The notes below the pieces were generated by a model. That model was not told the origin of the DNA, did not search any database, and was given only the letters and a program-made list of their open reading frames with translations. From Elusimicrobiota bacterium (lineage in GTDB: Bacteria; Elusimicrobiota; Endomicrobiia; Endomicrobiales; Endomicrobiaceae), in assembly GCA_017528425.1 (NCBI GenBank), contig JAFXOV010000048.1:1-34389 (forward strand): a stretch of DNA of 34,389 bases, read 5' to 3'. Below are positions 15,983 through 24,674 of the stretch, piece by piece. The position numbers and the translations under genes were made by a program. Each line of letters opens with the position of its first letter. Within the stretch, counting starts at the first letter, position 1.

Positions 15983-16576
15983 ATGAAAAAAGGATTGTTG
16001 GCATTATTGTTGGCCGTAGCACTTGTAGCACCTGTTTTTGCAACCGATAAAGGAGCAATGGAAATAGATGCAAAATTGGGATATATCATTGAACCATTAG
16101 AATTAGAGACAGAATACGGTAAATACAAATACGCTTATCCCCAAGAATCGACATTTTCTTTAGGAGCAGATTTCTATTATTATTTATTAGATAATATTGG
16201 TGCAGGTATAGGTATAAATTATGTTTTTGATAGTAAGTTTGTTGATACCGGCTATGATGGCGCAAAGCTGGGAGCAACAAATATTTATTTGTCTGTAAAA
16301 CCCGTTTTGGATGTTAATGAAAATAAAATAATAGATAAAGTGTATTTCTTAGGTCAGTTAGGTTTGGGTATTACAAGATATGATGATGGTTGGTGTGATT
16401 TTTCGCAAAGCGGTTTGTATTGGGGAATCGGTGCAGGTGTAGAAAAATGTAATGTGATAGTTGAACTTTTATATTCCGTAAATTATTGGAAACATGGTGA
16501 TGATGGATGGACCGATAAGATTACTTATACAAACAGAAGATTTGCGATAAACGTTGGTTACAAATTTAACATATAG
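15983..16576 (+). CDS. Small secreted outer-membrane beta-barrel protein (paralogue 2)
   Basis: The 197-residue protein begins with a signal peptide (1-20, ending VFA) and a mature N-terminus TDKGAMEIDAKLGYI. A predicted beta-barrel follows, with STFSLGADFYYYL, GATNIYLS, LYWGIGAGV, VELLYSVNYW and the terminal INVGYKFNI. All these blocks recur in the 798-1406 protein, so the two are paralogues despite moderate overall identity. The ribosome-binding region AAAGGAGGCAGTAAATG is identical in both genes. The function is unknown; an OmpW- or porin-like role in the outer membrane is the likeliest inference. The stop codon abuts palindromic repeat A. Confidence 0.8.
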   Translation: MKKGLLALLLAVALVAPVFATDKGAMEIDAKLGYIIEPLELETEYGKYKYAYPQESTFSLGADFYYYLLDNIGAGIGINYVFDSKFVDTGYDGAKLGATNIYLSVKPVLDVNENKIIDKVYFLGQLGLGITRYDDGWCDFSQSGLYWGIGAGVEKCNVIVELLYSVNYWKHGDDGWTDKITYTNRRFAINVGYKFNI

Positions 16577-16612
16577 TCATTGCGAGGCACTGTAAGTGCC
16601 GAAGCAATCCAT
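16576..16612. repeat. Palindromic repeat A, copy 2
   Basis: GTCATTGCGA, stem GGCACT/AGTGCC and GAAGCAATCCAT. It shares flanks with 1631-1671, but the inner stem differs in a compensatory way. It starts at the last base of the OMP stop codon. Confidence 0.7.
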
Positions 16613-16636
16613 GGTAGTTTAAACCGCGGTAGTATT

Positions 16637-16662
16637 GTCATCCCGTACTTGATACGGGATCT
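16637..16662. repeat. Palindromic repeat B, copy 2
   Basis: GTC-ATCCCGTA-CTTGA-TACGGGAT-CT: the same 26-nt architecture as 9246-9271, with a different, fully paired 8-bp stem. Confidence 0.8.
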
Positions 16663-16673
16663 GTAAAAATAAT

Positions 16674-16706
16674 AAAAAGCAGGAAGATTTTTTCTTCCTG
16701 CTTTTT
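16674..16706 (+). terminator. Rho-independent terminator after OMP paralogue 2
   Basis: A 13-bp stem (16674-16686 with 16694-16706) with a 7-nt loop; the T run forms the 3' arm. A near copy of the 3' arm recurs at 16751-16766. Confidence 0.82.
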
Positions 16707-16708
16707 AC

Positions 16709-16789
16709 ATTCATTATACATTGTAAATTCTACATTGTACATTGTCGTTTCTTCTTCCTGCTTTTTGCTATTAAGTTCTCAATCTTCTG
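16709..16789. repeat. AT-rich repeat D-like block (copy 5) with second copy of the terminator arm
   Basis: CATTATACATTGTAAATTC and CATTGTACATTGTCGTTTC resemble the end of repeat D copy 1. CTTCTTCCTGCTTTTT (16751-16766) repeats the 3' arm of the preceding terminator. A short CAATCTTCTGTCG piece of the CTTCCAATCTTCT family follows. Confidence 0.5.
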
Positions 16790-16837
16790 TCGTTATCAAC
16801 CTATAACCTAAAATTTTGTTTTACAAAAATTTTGCTA

Positions 16838-16866
16838 TTGACAAATAAAAAAAATAATATTAAAAT
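16838..16866 (+). promoter_or_regulatory. Promoter of the T-box/trp operon
   Basis: Perfect TTGACA (16838-16843), a 17-nt spacer and TAAAAT (16861-16866). The predicted start near 16873 lies just before stem I of the T-box leader. Confidence 0.85.
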
Positions 16867-16872
16867 CTTACG

Positions 16873-17210
16873 AGTTGTACAAAATAAACCGATGATGCGG
16901 AGATAAAAATAAGAAGAACCCTAACAGCGAGCCTGGGTGGTGAGAAGCAGGCAGGAAGTGTCTTATTAAATGGACCGCAGAGGGTGCAGTCAAAGAGGTG
17001 GTATTTTAACCTTGAGTATTCTGCAACGGGAAAGCAGCCGTTATTTGCTAGGGATATGTTGGTATCCTAAATAAGAGTGAGACTACCTGATAAGATTCTA
17101 AGTGTAAATTTTATCGTTTGTTTGGTGGTTTCAAATCAAGGTGGCACCGCGGATAATATAATTCGTCCTTGAAAACAAAATTTTTTGTTTTAGGATGAAT
17201 TTTTTTTATT
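16873..17210 (+). promoter_or_regulatory. Tryptophan T-box leader (tRNA-Trp-sensing riboswitch)
   Basis: The signature T-box sequence AAGGTGGCACCGCGG is at 17138-17152. Stem I is legible: GCGG (16897-16900) pairs with CCGC (16975-16978), and AATAAGA (16908-16914) pairs with TCTTATT (16961-16967). The internal loop between them holds TGG (16971-16973) followed by A, so the specifier codon is UGG (Trp). A distal GCCTG/CAGGC helix and a stem III (TTATTT...AAATAA around AGGGATA/TATCCT) follow. The bulge TGGC carries C at the position that pairs with the discriminator base, matching G73 of bacterial tRNA-Trp. The antiterminator helix CAAGG (17137-17141)/CCTTG (17167-17171) overlaps the terminator's 5' arm, so the two are mutually exclusive. 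Uncharged tRNA-Trp should allow readthrough into trpE. Confidence 0.95.
17160..17207 (+). terminator. T-box regulated terminator
   Basis: A 10-bp base (17160-17169 with 17192-17201, one G-T pair) extended by AAAACAAAA/TTTGTTTT and followed by a T tract to 17207. It is the off-state of the leader and ends 17 bp before the trpE start codon. Confidence 0.9.
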
Positions 17211-17224
17211 TTGAGGTGCTGAAA

Positions 17225-18688
17225 ATGTATATACCAAGTTATGAACAAGCCGTAAAGTTGGCAAAAGGTTATAAGACTATTCCTATAAGTTGCCAAATAT
17301 TGAGTGATATAAAAACTCCTATCCAGGTTTTAAGAATACTTAAATCCGTAAGTAATCATTGTTATATGCTTGAAAGTTTGGAAGATTCTTCAAAGTGGGG
17401 AAGATACACTTTTTTGGGATACGATCCGAAACTTGAATTTACATGCTTAAACGGTGTAATAAAAATAAACGGTGAAATAATATCTAAAAACGATAATCCT
17501 AAAAAATATATAAAAAATATCGTGGCAGAAAATAAAAGTCCTAAAGTTGAAGGCTTACCGACTTTTACCGGAGGGCTTGTAGGTTACTTTTCTTACGATT
17601 ATATAAAGTACAGTGAATCGACATTAAAGTTGGTTGCAAACGATGACGAAAATTTTAACGATGTAGATTTAATGTTGTTTGATAAAGTTATTGTTTTTGA
17701 TAATTTAAAACAAAAAATTATTTTGATAGTTAATATTAAAACAGATAACTTAAAACAAAATTATGATGATGCTGTTTTAGAACTTAATAAAATGGCAGAC
17801 CTTATACAAAACGGTACACCGAAAAAAGAAGAACCGTTAAAGATAAAGTCGGATTTCAGATATTTGTTCAGCAAAGAACAATATTGTGATATGGTAAATA
17901 AAATAAAAACTTATATAAAAGACGGTGATATTTTTCAGGCGGTTTTATCAAACAGAATGGATGCCGATGTTGAAGGAAGTCTTTTGGATACATACAGGAT
18001 TTTAAGAACGACAAATCCGTCACCTTACATGTTTTATTTTTGCAGTAAAGATATAGAAATTGCAGGTGCTTCACCGGAAACATTGGTGAAACTAAACAAC
18101 GGTGTTTTACATACTTTCCCTTTAGCGGGAACAAGACCGAGAGGAAAAACTCAAGAACAGGATTTACAACTTGAAAAAGAACTTCTTTCGGATAAAAAGG
18201 AACTTGCGGAACATAATATGCTTGTGGATTTGGGCAGAAACGATTTGGGTAAAATAAGTAAATTCGGTTCTGTTAAAGTAGAAAAATATATGAGTATAGA
18301 AAGATTTTCGCATGTTATGCATATCGGTTCAACCGTAAGAGGAGAAATAAGAGACGATAAATCCGCTCTTGACGGTATAGATACAGTTCTTCCCGCGGGA
18401 ACACTTTCGGGTGCGCCTAAAATAAGAGCATGCCAAATTATAAATGAGTTGGAACAAAATAAAAGAGGCATTTACGGCGGTGCAATAGGATACATAGATT
18501 TTTCCGGAAACATGGACACTTGTATTTCTATAAGAATAGCTTTTAAGAAAAATAATAAGGTTTTTGTTCGTTCCGGTGCAGGTATTGTTGCAGACAGTGT
18601 CCCGGAAAACGAATATCAGGAATGTATAAATAAAGCAAAAGCGGTTATAAATGCTTTAAATCTTTCTGCCGGAGGTAATGTGAAATGA
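17225..18688 (+). CDS. trpE: Anthranilate synthase component I
   Basis: The 487-residue large subunit converts chorismate plus ammonia (from TrpG) to anthranilate and pyruvate. The N-terminal part contains LLESLEDSSKWGRYTFLGYDP, the region of the tryptophan feedback site in the family. The chorismate-binding domain shows GDIFQAVLSNR, NPSPYMFY, GASPETLVK, PLAGTRPRG, ERFSHVMHIGSTV, AGTLSGAPKIRA and YGGAIGY. ATG 17225 was chosen because GAGGTG (17213-17218) precedes it. An earlier in-frame ATG at 17195 lies inside the T-box terminator. It is the first gene of the trp operon and overlaps trpG by 4 nt. Confidence 0.96.
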   Translation: MYIPSYEQAVKLAKGYKTIPISCQILSDIKTPIQVLRILKSVSNHCYMLESLEDSSKWGRYTFLGYDPKLEFTCLNGVIKINGEIISKNDNPKKYIKNIVAENKSPKVEGLPTFTGGLVGYFSYDYIKYSESTLKLVANDDENFNDVDLMLFDKVIVFDNLKQKIILIVNIKTDNLKQNYDDAVLELNKMADLIQNGTPKKEEPLKIKSDFRYLFSKEQYCDMVNKIKTYIKDGDIFQAVLSNRMDADVEGSLLDTYRILRTTNPSPYMFYFCSKDIEIAGASPETLVKLNNGVLHTFPLAGTRPRGKTQEQDLQLEKELLSDKKELAEHNMLVDLGRNDLGKISKFGSVKVEKYMSIERFSHVMHIGSTVRGEIRDDKSALDGIDTVLPAGTLSGAPKIRACQIINELEQNKRGIYGGAIGYIDFSGNMDTCISIRIAFKKNNKVFVRSGAGIVADSVPENEYQECINKAKAVINALNLSAGGNVK

Positions 18689-19251
18689 TATTGTTAATAG
18701 ATAATTATGACAGTTTTGTTTATAACTTATATCAATATATCGGTTCTATAAATCCCGATATAACAGTAAAAAGAAACGACGAAATTACAATAGATGAAAT
18801 AGAAAAATTAAATCCGGAAAAAATAATTTTGTCGCCCGGTCCGGGAAAACCTTCCGATGCCGGAATTTGTATAGAGTTAGTAAAAAAATTTGCAGGCAAA
18901 ATTCCTGTTTTAGGAGTTTGTTTGGGACATCAGGCAATATGTGAAGCTTTCGGTGCAAAAATATCTTATGCAAAAGAACTTATGCACGGAAAACAGTCTG
19001 AAATAGATATAGATACAAGTTGCCCGATATTCGAAGGACTTGATAAAAAAATTGTTGTAGGCAGATATCATTCTCTTGCTGCATTAAAAGATACATTACC
19101 TGAAAAATTAAAGGTTTGTGCGATAAGCAGTGATGATGAAGTTATGGCAGTTTATAATAAAGAAAAAAACATTTATGGTGTTCAATTTCATCCTGAATCG
19201 GTACTTACTCCAAACGGATACCAAATGATAAAAAATTTTTTGAGAGGATAA
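18685..19251 (+). CDS. trpG: Anthranilate synthase component II (glutamine amidotransferase)
   Basis: The 188-residue class I glutamine amidotransferase supplies ammonia to TrpE. The catalytic triad is visible: Cys79 in GVCLGHQA, and His169 with Glu171 in FHPES. The [10 protein letters not shown] oxyanion region is also present. The protein is a stand-alone TrpG, not fused to TrpD. It may also serve a PabB elsewhere, which this window cannot show. ATGA overlap with trpE implies translational coupling and equal amounts of the two subunits. Confidence 0.95.
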   Translation: MILLIDNYDSFVYNLYQYIGSINPDITVKRNDEITIDEIEKLNPEKIILSPGPGKPSDAGICIELVKKFAGKIPVLGVCLGHQAICEAFGAKISYAKELMHGKQSEIDIDTSCPIFEGLDKKIVVGRYHSLAALKDTLPEKLKVCAISSDDEVMAVYNKEKNIYGVQFHPESVLTPNGYQMIKNFLRG

Positions 19252-19255
19252 AAAA

Positions 19256-20266
19256 ATGATAAAAGAGGCTATTTTAAAAGCTGTTATGAAACAAAATTTG
19301 AGCTTCAAAGAGTCTGAAACTGTGTTGGATGAAATAATGAGTGGCAGTGCAAGTCAAATTCAAATGTCGGCTTTTTTAACTGCAATGAGTATGAAAAAAG
19401 AAACAATAGAAGAAATTACCGGTGCGGCATCCGGTATGAGAAAACATTGTGTAAAACTTCTTAACGATATGGATATATTGGAAATCGTGGGAACGGGCGG
19501 AGATAAATCAAATTCTTTCAATATATCGACAACGTCCGCATTTGTTGTTTCCGCTGCGGGAATACCTATAGCCAAACACGGAAACAGAGCAGCATCAAGT
19601 AAATGCGGAGCAGCAGATGTATTGGAAGCTCTCGGTGCAAAAATAACAATATCACCTGAAAAGAGTAAACAAATTTTAGATAAAATAAATTTTTGTTTCT
19701 TGTTTGCACAAAACTATCATATAGCAATGAAATATGTTGCACCGGTAAGAAAAGAGTTGGGTATAAGAACAATATTTAATATTTTGGGACCGTTGGTAAA
19801 TCCGGCCGGAGCAAGTATGCAATTGTTAGGTGTTTACGACGAAGATTTAATTGAACCGATGGCACATGTGTTATCTAATTTAGGTGTAAAAAGTGCTATG
19901 GTAGTTTACGGAACCGACGGACTTGACGAAATTTCCGCAAGTTCGGTAACAAAAGTTTGTGAAGTTGTTAACGGAAACTATAAAACTTATGAAATCGAAC
20001 CGGAACATTTCGGCATGAAAAAATGTAAAAAAGAAGATTTGCTCGGCGGAACACCGCAAGAAAATGCAAAAATCACAAGAGACATTTTATCCGGTGCAAA
20101 GGGCCCGAAAACAGATGCCGTGATACTAAATTCCGCAGCGGCAATACATGTTGCAAAACCTGAAATTTCAATTGCCGAAGGAGTTAATATTGCAAAAGAA
20201 ATGATTGAAACTCAGAAAGCTTTTGTGCAGATGGAGAAATATGTTAAATTGTCTAATGAGGAATAG
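19256..20266 (+). CDS. trpD: Anthranilate phosphoribosyltransferase
   Basis: The 336-residue enzyme transfers phosphoribose from PRPP to anthranilate, the second committed step to tryptophan. The [15 protein letters not shown] loop binds PRPP and metal. [31 protein letters not shown] and [10 protein letters not shown] follow in the family order. Length is typical. It follows trpG by 4 nt, with AGAGGAT as SD inside the trpG end. Confidence 0.96.
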   Translation: MIKEAILKAVMKQNLSFKESETVLDEIMSGSASQIQMSAFLTAMSMKKETIEEITGAASGMRKHCVKLLNDMDILEIVGTGGDKSNSFNISTTSAFVVSAAGIPIAKHGNRAASSKCGAADVLEALGAKITISPEKSKQILDKINFCFLFAQNYHIAMKYVAPVRKELGIRTIFNILGPLVNPAGASMQLLGVYDEDLIEPMAHVLSNLGVKSAMVVYGTDGLDEISASSVTKVCEVVNGNYKTYEIEPEHFGMKKCKKEDLLGGTPQENAKITRDILSGAKGPKTDAVILNSAAAIHVAKPEISIAEGVNIAKEMIETQKAFVQMEKYVKLSNEE

Positions 20267-20268
20267 TT

Positions 20269-21060
20269 ATGATACTTGACGATATAATTGCCAAACAAAA
20301 AACAAGAATAGAAAACGAAAAAAAAGAAAAAGATATTGAAACTTTAAAACAGGAAGTTTTGTTTTTGCCTTCAAGTAAAAATTTCTTTTTTGAGAATTCT
20401 TTGAAAAACAAAGATTTTGCTTTTATTTGCGAAATAAAAAAAGCGTCACCGTCAAAAGGTGTTATAGTTGAAGATTTTCCTTATACGGATATCGCACAGG
20501 AATACGAAAAGGCGGGAGCTTCGGCAATATCGGTTCTTACCGAACCGCACTTTTTTAAAGGTAACGATAAATATTTGAAAGACGTTGCAGATATTGTAAA
20601 TATTCCTGTTTTAAGAAAAGATTTTATTATTGACGAATATCAAATATATCAGGCGAAACTTATCGGTGCGGATGCTGTTTTACTTATTTGTGCTGTTCTT
20701 GATGAAAGCACTTTAAAAAATTTTATAAACATTGCAACAAGTTTAAAGTTAAGTTGTCTTGTAGAAACACATAATGAAGAAGAAATTAAAAAAGCATTAA
20801 GTTGTAATGCAAAAATAATCGGTATAAATAACAGAGATTTAAAAACATTTAACGTTGATATAAACACATCTTTAAAGTTAAGAAAGTTTATACCGGAAAA
20901 TAAAATTTTAATTTCGGAAAGCGGAATAAAAACCGCACAAGATATAAAGATGTTAAAAGATGCCGGTTTTAACGGAGCATTAATCGGTGAAAGTATGATG
21001 TTAAGCAAAAATAAGCAGCAATTTTTGCTTAGTTTAAAGGGTGAAAAGGTTAATGGGTGA
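20269..21060 (+). CDS. trpC: Indole-3-glycerol phosphate synthase
   Basis: The 263-residue (beta/alpha)8 enzyme closes the indole ring by decarboxylating the rearranged anthranilate-ribulose phosphate. Visible catalytic blocks are FICEIKKASPSKG, AGASAISVLTEPHFFKG, LRKDFIIDEYQIYQA, GADAVLLI, LVETHNEEE, IGINNRDLKTF, LISESGI and ALIGESMM. It is a stand-alone enzyme, not fused to TrpF. The GAGGAA SD lies in the end of trpD, 2 nt upstream in operon spacing. Confidence 0.96.
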   Translation: MILDDIIAKQKTRIENEKKEKDIETLKQEVLFLPSSKNFFFENSLKNKDFAFICEIKKASPSKGVIVEDFPYTDIAQEYEKAGASAISVLTEPHFFKGNDKYLKDVADIVNIPVLRKDFIIDEYQIYQAKLIGADAVLLICAVLDESTLKNFINIATSLKLSCLVETHNEEEIKKALSCNAKIIGINNRDLKTFNVDINTSLKLRKFIPENKILISESGIKTAQDIKMLKDAGFNGALIGESMMLSKNKQQFLLSLKGEKVNG

Positions 21061-21064
21061 AAAT

Positions 21065-21655
21065 ATGAAAATAAAAATTTGCGGATTATTCAGAGAAGAA
21101 GATATTGATTTCGTCAACGAAGCAAAACCCGACTATATCGGTTTTGTGTTCGCTAAAAGTCACAGACAAGTGTCTAAAGAAACCGCAAAAAAATTAAAAA
21201 ATAAGTTGGATAAAAATATTTTGTCGGTAGGTGTTTTCGTGAATGAAGATATAAATAAAATCGCGGAAATATGTGACGAAAATATAATTGATTTTGTTCA
21301 ACTTCACGGTGATGAAGACGATAAATATATAAATGAACTGAAAAAAGTTTGTTCCAAAAAAATAATTAAAGCGATAAAAGTAAAAAGCGGGGAAGAAATT
21401 GTTCGATGGCGAAATTCTCAAGCGGACTTGTTGATGTTCGATTCGGGTATGGGGTCGGGTAAAACATTTGATTGGAACGTAATAAAAGATTTTATAAGAC
21501 CTTATTTTCTTGCAGGCGGTATCGATGAGAACAACATAGAACAAGCAATAAAATTGAACCCGTATTGCATAGATATATCAAGCGGAGTGGAAACAAATAA
21601 AGTTAAAGATAAAAATAAAATTTTAAATATAGTTAGGAGAATAAAAAATGGGTAA
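21065..21655 (+). CDS. trpF: Phosphoribosylanthranilate isomerase
   Basis: The 196-residue TIM-barrel enzyme catalyses the Amadori rearrangement between the TrpD and TrpC steps. The N-terminal MKIKICG carries the catalytic Cys6. [43 protein letters not shown] with the catalytic Asp, and [10 protein letters not shown] follow. Start candidates are GTG 21041 and ATG 21053 (both overlapping trpC) and ATG 21065. The last was chosen because GGGTGA lies just ahead and KIKICG begins the family fold. It overlaps trpB by 8 nt. Confidence 0.94.
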   Translation: MKIKICGLFREEDIDFVNEAKPDYIGFVFAKSHRQVSKETAKKLKNKLDKNILSVGVFVNEDINKIAEICDENIIDFVQLHGDEDDKYINELKKVCSKKIIKAIKVKSGEEIVRWRNSQADLLMFDSGMGSGKTFDWNVIKDFIRPYFLAGGIDENNIEQAIKLNPYCIDISSGVETNKVKDKNKILNIVRRIKNG

Positions 21656-22832
21656 AACGAGATTTGGAATATACGGCGGACAATATATTCCCGAAACACT
21701 TATGAACGAGATAATAAATCTTGAAAAACAGTACGAATATTATAAAAATAATCCCGATTTTGTAAACGAACTCAATACTTTGTTAAAAAATTATGCCGGA
21801 AGACCGTCACTTTTATATTACGCCGAAAAGATGACAAAAGATTTGGGCGGAGCAAAAATATATTTGAAAAGAGAAGATTTGAATCATACCGGTTCACACA
21901 AAATAAATAATGTTTTGGGACAAGTTCTTCTTGCAAAAAAGATGGGTAAAACAAGAGTTATTGCAGAAACAGGTGCAGGTCAGCACGGAGTTGCAACTGC
22001 AACCGCTGCCGCACTTTTAGGTATGGAATGTGAAATATTTATGGGTGAAGAAGATACTAAAAGACAGGCACTAAATGTTTACAGAATGAAATTGTTGGGA
22101 GCAAAAGTTAATGCTGTAACTTCCGGAACAAAAGTGTTAAAAGATGCCGTTAACGAAGCAATGAGAAATTGGTCAACAAGAGTAGCGGATACTCACTATG
22201 TTTTAGGTTCCGTTATGGGACCGCACCCGTTTCCAACAATAGTAAGAGATTTTCAAAGTGTAATAAGTAAAGAAGCAAAACAACAAATTTTGGAATACGA
22301 AGGCAAACTTCCTTATGCGGTAGTTGCCTGTGTAGGCGGCGGCAGTAACGCTATGGGAATGTTTTATAATTTTATTGAAGAAAAATCCGTAAAACTTATA
22401 GGTTGCGAAGCGGCAGGTAAAGGAATAGATACCGATAAACATGCAGCATCAATCGCCAAAGGTAAAGTCGGAATATTTCACGGAATGAAATCTTATTTCT
22501 GTCAGGACAAATACGGACAAATAGATGAAGTTTATTCGATTTCCGCAGGTCTTGATTATCCCGGAATAGGTCCCGAACATGCATACTTGCACGATACCGG
22601 AAGAGCCGAATATGTTCCGATTACCGATGAAGAAGCGGTAAGTGCATTTGAATATCTTGCAAGAACGGAAGGTATAATTTGTGCAATAGAAAGTGCTCAT
22701 GCTGTTGCTCATGTAAGAAAAATTGCACCTAAAACAGATAAAAACGAAAGCATAATAATTTGTCTTTCCGGAAGAGGCGATAAAGATGTAGCCGCAATTG
22801 CAAGATACAGAGGAGAAAAAATATATGAATAG
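21648..22832 (+). CDS. trpB: Tryptophan synthase beta chain
   Basis: The 394-residue PLP enzyme condenses indole with serine to give tryptophan, in an alpha2beta2 complex with TrpA. The PLP lysine is Lys85 in HTGSHKINN. The segment [20 protein letters not shown] binds substrate carboxylate and the [10 protein letters not shown] loop binds PLP phosphate. [17 protein letters not shown] and LSGRGDKD complete the family signature of the TrpA-partnered TrpB1 type. It is operon-internal and overlaps trpF by 8 nt and trpA by 8 nt. Confidence 0.97.
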   Translation: MGKTRFGIYGGQYIPETLMNEIINLEKQYEYYKNNPDFVNELNTLLKNYAGRPSLLYYAEKMTKDLGGAKIYLKREDLNHTGSHKINNVLGQVLLAKKMGKTRVIAETGAGQHGVATATAAALLGMECEIFMGEEDTKRQALNVYRMKLLGAKVNAVTSGTKVLKDAVNEAMRNWSTRVADTHYVLGSVMGPHPFPTIVRDFQSVISKEAKQQILEYEGKLPYAVVACVGGGSNAMGMFYNFIEEKSVKLIGCEAAGKGIDTDKHAASIAKGKVGIFHGMKSYFCQDKYGQIDEVYSISAGLDYPGIGPEHAYLHDTGRAEYVPITDEEAVSAFEYLARTEGIICAIESAHAVAHVRKIAPKTDKNESIIICLSGRGDKDVAAIARYRGEKIYE

Positions 22833-23598
22833 AATAGAATCGGCATTTAAAAATAAAAAAGCATTTATACCGTTTATAACGGCGGGTTATCCCAATATAA
22901 ATAAAACTGAAGATTTTATTTATAAAATGGTTTCGGCAGGTGCGGATTTAATAGAAATCGGAATACCTTTTTCAGATCCCGTTGCGGAAGGCCCGGTAAT
23001 TCAGGAATCGAGCCAAAAAGCGTTGGAAGCGGGAACAAATCTCGATAACATTTTCGAGCTTGTTAAAAAGGTAAGAAAAACGGTTAACATACCGTTAGTT
23101 TTTATGACATATGTTAATCCTGTTTTCAGGTATGGTTACGATAACTTTTTTAAACAATGTTCTTTAATCGGTATAGACGGTATAATTATTCCGGATTTAC
23201 CTTTTGAAGAAAAAAATGAAATTTATGAATATGCAAAAAAGTACGACATAAAAATTGTTTCTTTAATAGCGCCTACATCACAGCAAAGAATAGAAGATAT
23301 AGCCAAAGAAGCAGAAGGTTTTTTGTATGTGGTTTCATCCATGGGTGTTACCGGTGTAAGAACCGAAATAAAAACGGATTTAAAATCTATTATAGAGTCC
23401 GTAAAAAAAGTAACAAATGTTCCTACTGCAATAGGGTTTGGAATACATTCACCGGAACAAGCAAACAAAATGTCAAAAATTTCCGATGGTGTAATAGTAG
23501 GAAGTGCAATAATTAAAATTATAAAACAGTACGGAACGGATGCAGATAAATATATTTACGATTATGTTAAAAGTATGAAAGATTCCATGAATAATTGA
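22825..23598 (+). CDS. trpA: Tryptophan synthase alpha chain
   Basis: The 257-residue TIM-barrel enzyme cleaves indole-3-glycerol phosphate to indole, which is channelled to Trp[57 protein letters not shown] and [11 protein letters not shown] are present. Glu44 corresponds to catalytic Glu49 of the E. coli enzyme. The second catalytic acid (Asp60 in E. coli) is Glu55 here. ATG 22825 was chosen over an upstream frame opening at 22798 because AGAGGAG precedes it. It is the last gene of the tryptophan block. Confidence 0.95.
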   Translation: MNRIESAFKNKKAFIPFITAGYPNINKTEDFIYKMVSAGADLIEIGIPFSDPVAEGPVIQESSQKALEAGTNLDNIFELVKKVRKTVNIPLVFMTYVNPVFRYGYDNFFKQCSLIGIDGIIIPDLPFEEKNEIYEYAKKYDIKIVSLIAPTSQQRIEDIAKEAEGFLYVVSSMGVTGVRTEIKTDLKSIIESVKKVTNVPTAIGFGIHSPEQANKMSKISDGVIVGSAIIKIIKQYGTDADKYIYDYVKSMKDSMNN

Positions 23599-23657
23599 TA
23601 TATACATTAGAATTTTAATTTTATATAATAAAAAAATTAGTTGTAAGGAGAAAAGAA

Positions 23658-24674
23658 ATGATTATAACTCTTAAAAAAGGGGCGACCAAACAGGAAGAAA
23701 AAAAGGTTGTAGAAAAAATAAAGAAATTAGGCTACATACCTCACATATCGAAAGGTAAAGACGTAACCATTATCGGTATGGTTGGTGAATTTGCGGAAAA
23801 ATATGGCGAATTTTTTGAATCGATGGATGAAGTTGACCATATAAGTGAAATCGAAAAACCATACAAGTTGGCATCAAGAGATTTTAAACAGGAAAATACA
23901 ATAATAAAACTTCCTTACGGAATAGAAATCGGTGGTAACAAAGTTCCTATTATAGCGGGACCTTGTGCAATAGAAAGTAAAGCAGTATTGGATGAAATAG
24001 CTAAAATTGTTAAAGACGGCGGCGGAACGATACTCAGAGGCGGAGCATACAAGCCGAGATCTTCACCATACACTTTCCAAGGTTTAGGTGAAAAAGGATT
24101 AAAATTTTTGCACGATGTCGGAGTTAAATATAAAATTCCTACAATAAGTGAAGCGATGTCTGTAGAGCAAGTTCCTTTAGTAAGCAAATATTGTGATATA
24201 GTTCAAATCGGTGCAAGAAACGTTCAAAACTACGATTTGTTAAAAGCTTGCGGCAGACAAAAGAAACCTGTTTTATTGAAAAGAGGTATGGCAACAACAA
24301 TAAAAGAATGGTTGCTTTCGGCGGAATATATTTTGTCTGAAGGGAACAATAATGTTATGTTGTGTGAAAGAGGTATAAGAACATTCGAAACCGCAACAAG
24401 ATTTACACTGGATTTGAATGCGATTCCCGTAGTAAAAAAATTAACGCATTTACCTGTGGTATTAGATCCTTCACACGGTATAGGTATAAGAGAACATGTT
24501 CCTACGATGGCAAAAGCTTGTTTAGCAGCAGGTGCGGATGCTCTTGCGATTGAAATTCATCCGAGACCTGAAGAAGCATTGTCGGACGGAGCACAAAGTT
24601 TGTTGACGGAACAATATAAAAAACTTGTGTCGGAACTTAAAGTTTTGGCAAAAGCTTTGGGCAGAGAAATTTAA
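23658..24674 (+). CDS. aroF: 3-deoxy-7-phosphoheptulonate synthase (DAHP synthase, type I-beta with N-terminal regulatory domain)
   Basis: The 338-residue enzyme condenses PEP and erythrose 4-phosphate, the entry step of the shikimate pathway. Residues 1-65 form the ferredoxin-like domain used for feedback control in Thermotoga-type enzymes. The barrel begins near 85 with [10 protein letters not shown] (metal-ligand Cys103), [59 protein letters not shown] and [18 protein letters not shown] 59-bp AT-rich gap separates it from trpA, the longest inside the aromatic block; it holds a TATAAT but no convincing -35. The SD is AAGGAG. Cotranscription with trp is likely. Confidence 0.94.
   Translation: MIITLKKGATKQEEKKVVEKIKKLGYIPHISKGKDVTIIGMVGEFAEKYGEFFESMDEVDHISEIEKPYKLASRDFKQENTIIKLPYGIEIGGNKVPIIAGPCAIESKAVLDEIAKIVKDGGGTILRGGAYKPRSSPYTFQGLGEKGLKFLHDVGVKYKIPTISEAMSVEQVPLVSKYCDIVQIGARNVQNYDLLKACGRQKKPVLLKRGMATTIKEWLLSAEYILSEGNNNVMLCERGIRTFETATRFTLDLNAIPVVKKLTHLPVVLDPSHGIGIREHVPTMAKACLAAGADALAIEIHPRPEEALSDGAQSLLTEQYKKLVSELKVLAKALGREI

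Noticed and set aside
17131-17152. GGTTTCAAATC followed by GGCACCGCGG, which looks like a tRNA T-arm
   Set aside because: It is the T-box antiterminator region; no tRNA cloverleaf can be drawn around it.
23599-23657. Independent promoter before aroF
   Set aside because: A TATAAT is present but no acceptable -35 at 15-19 nt, so it was not annotated.
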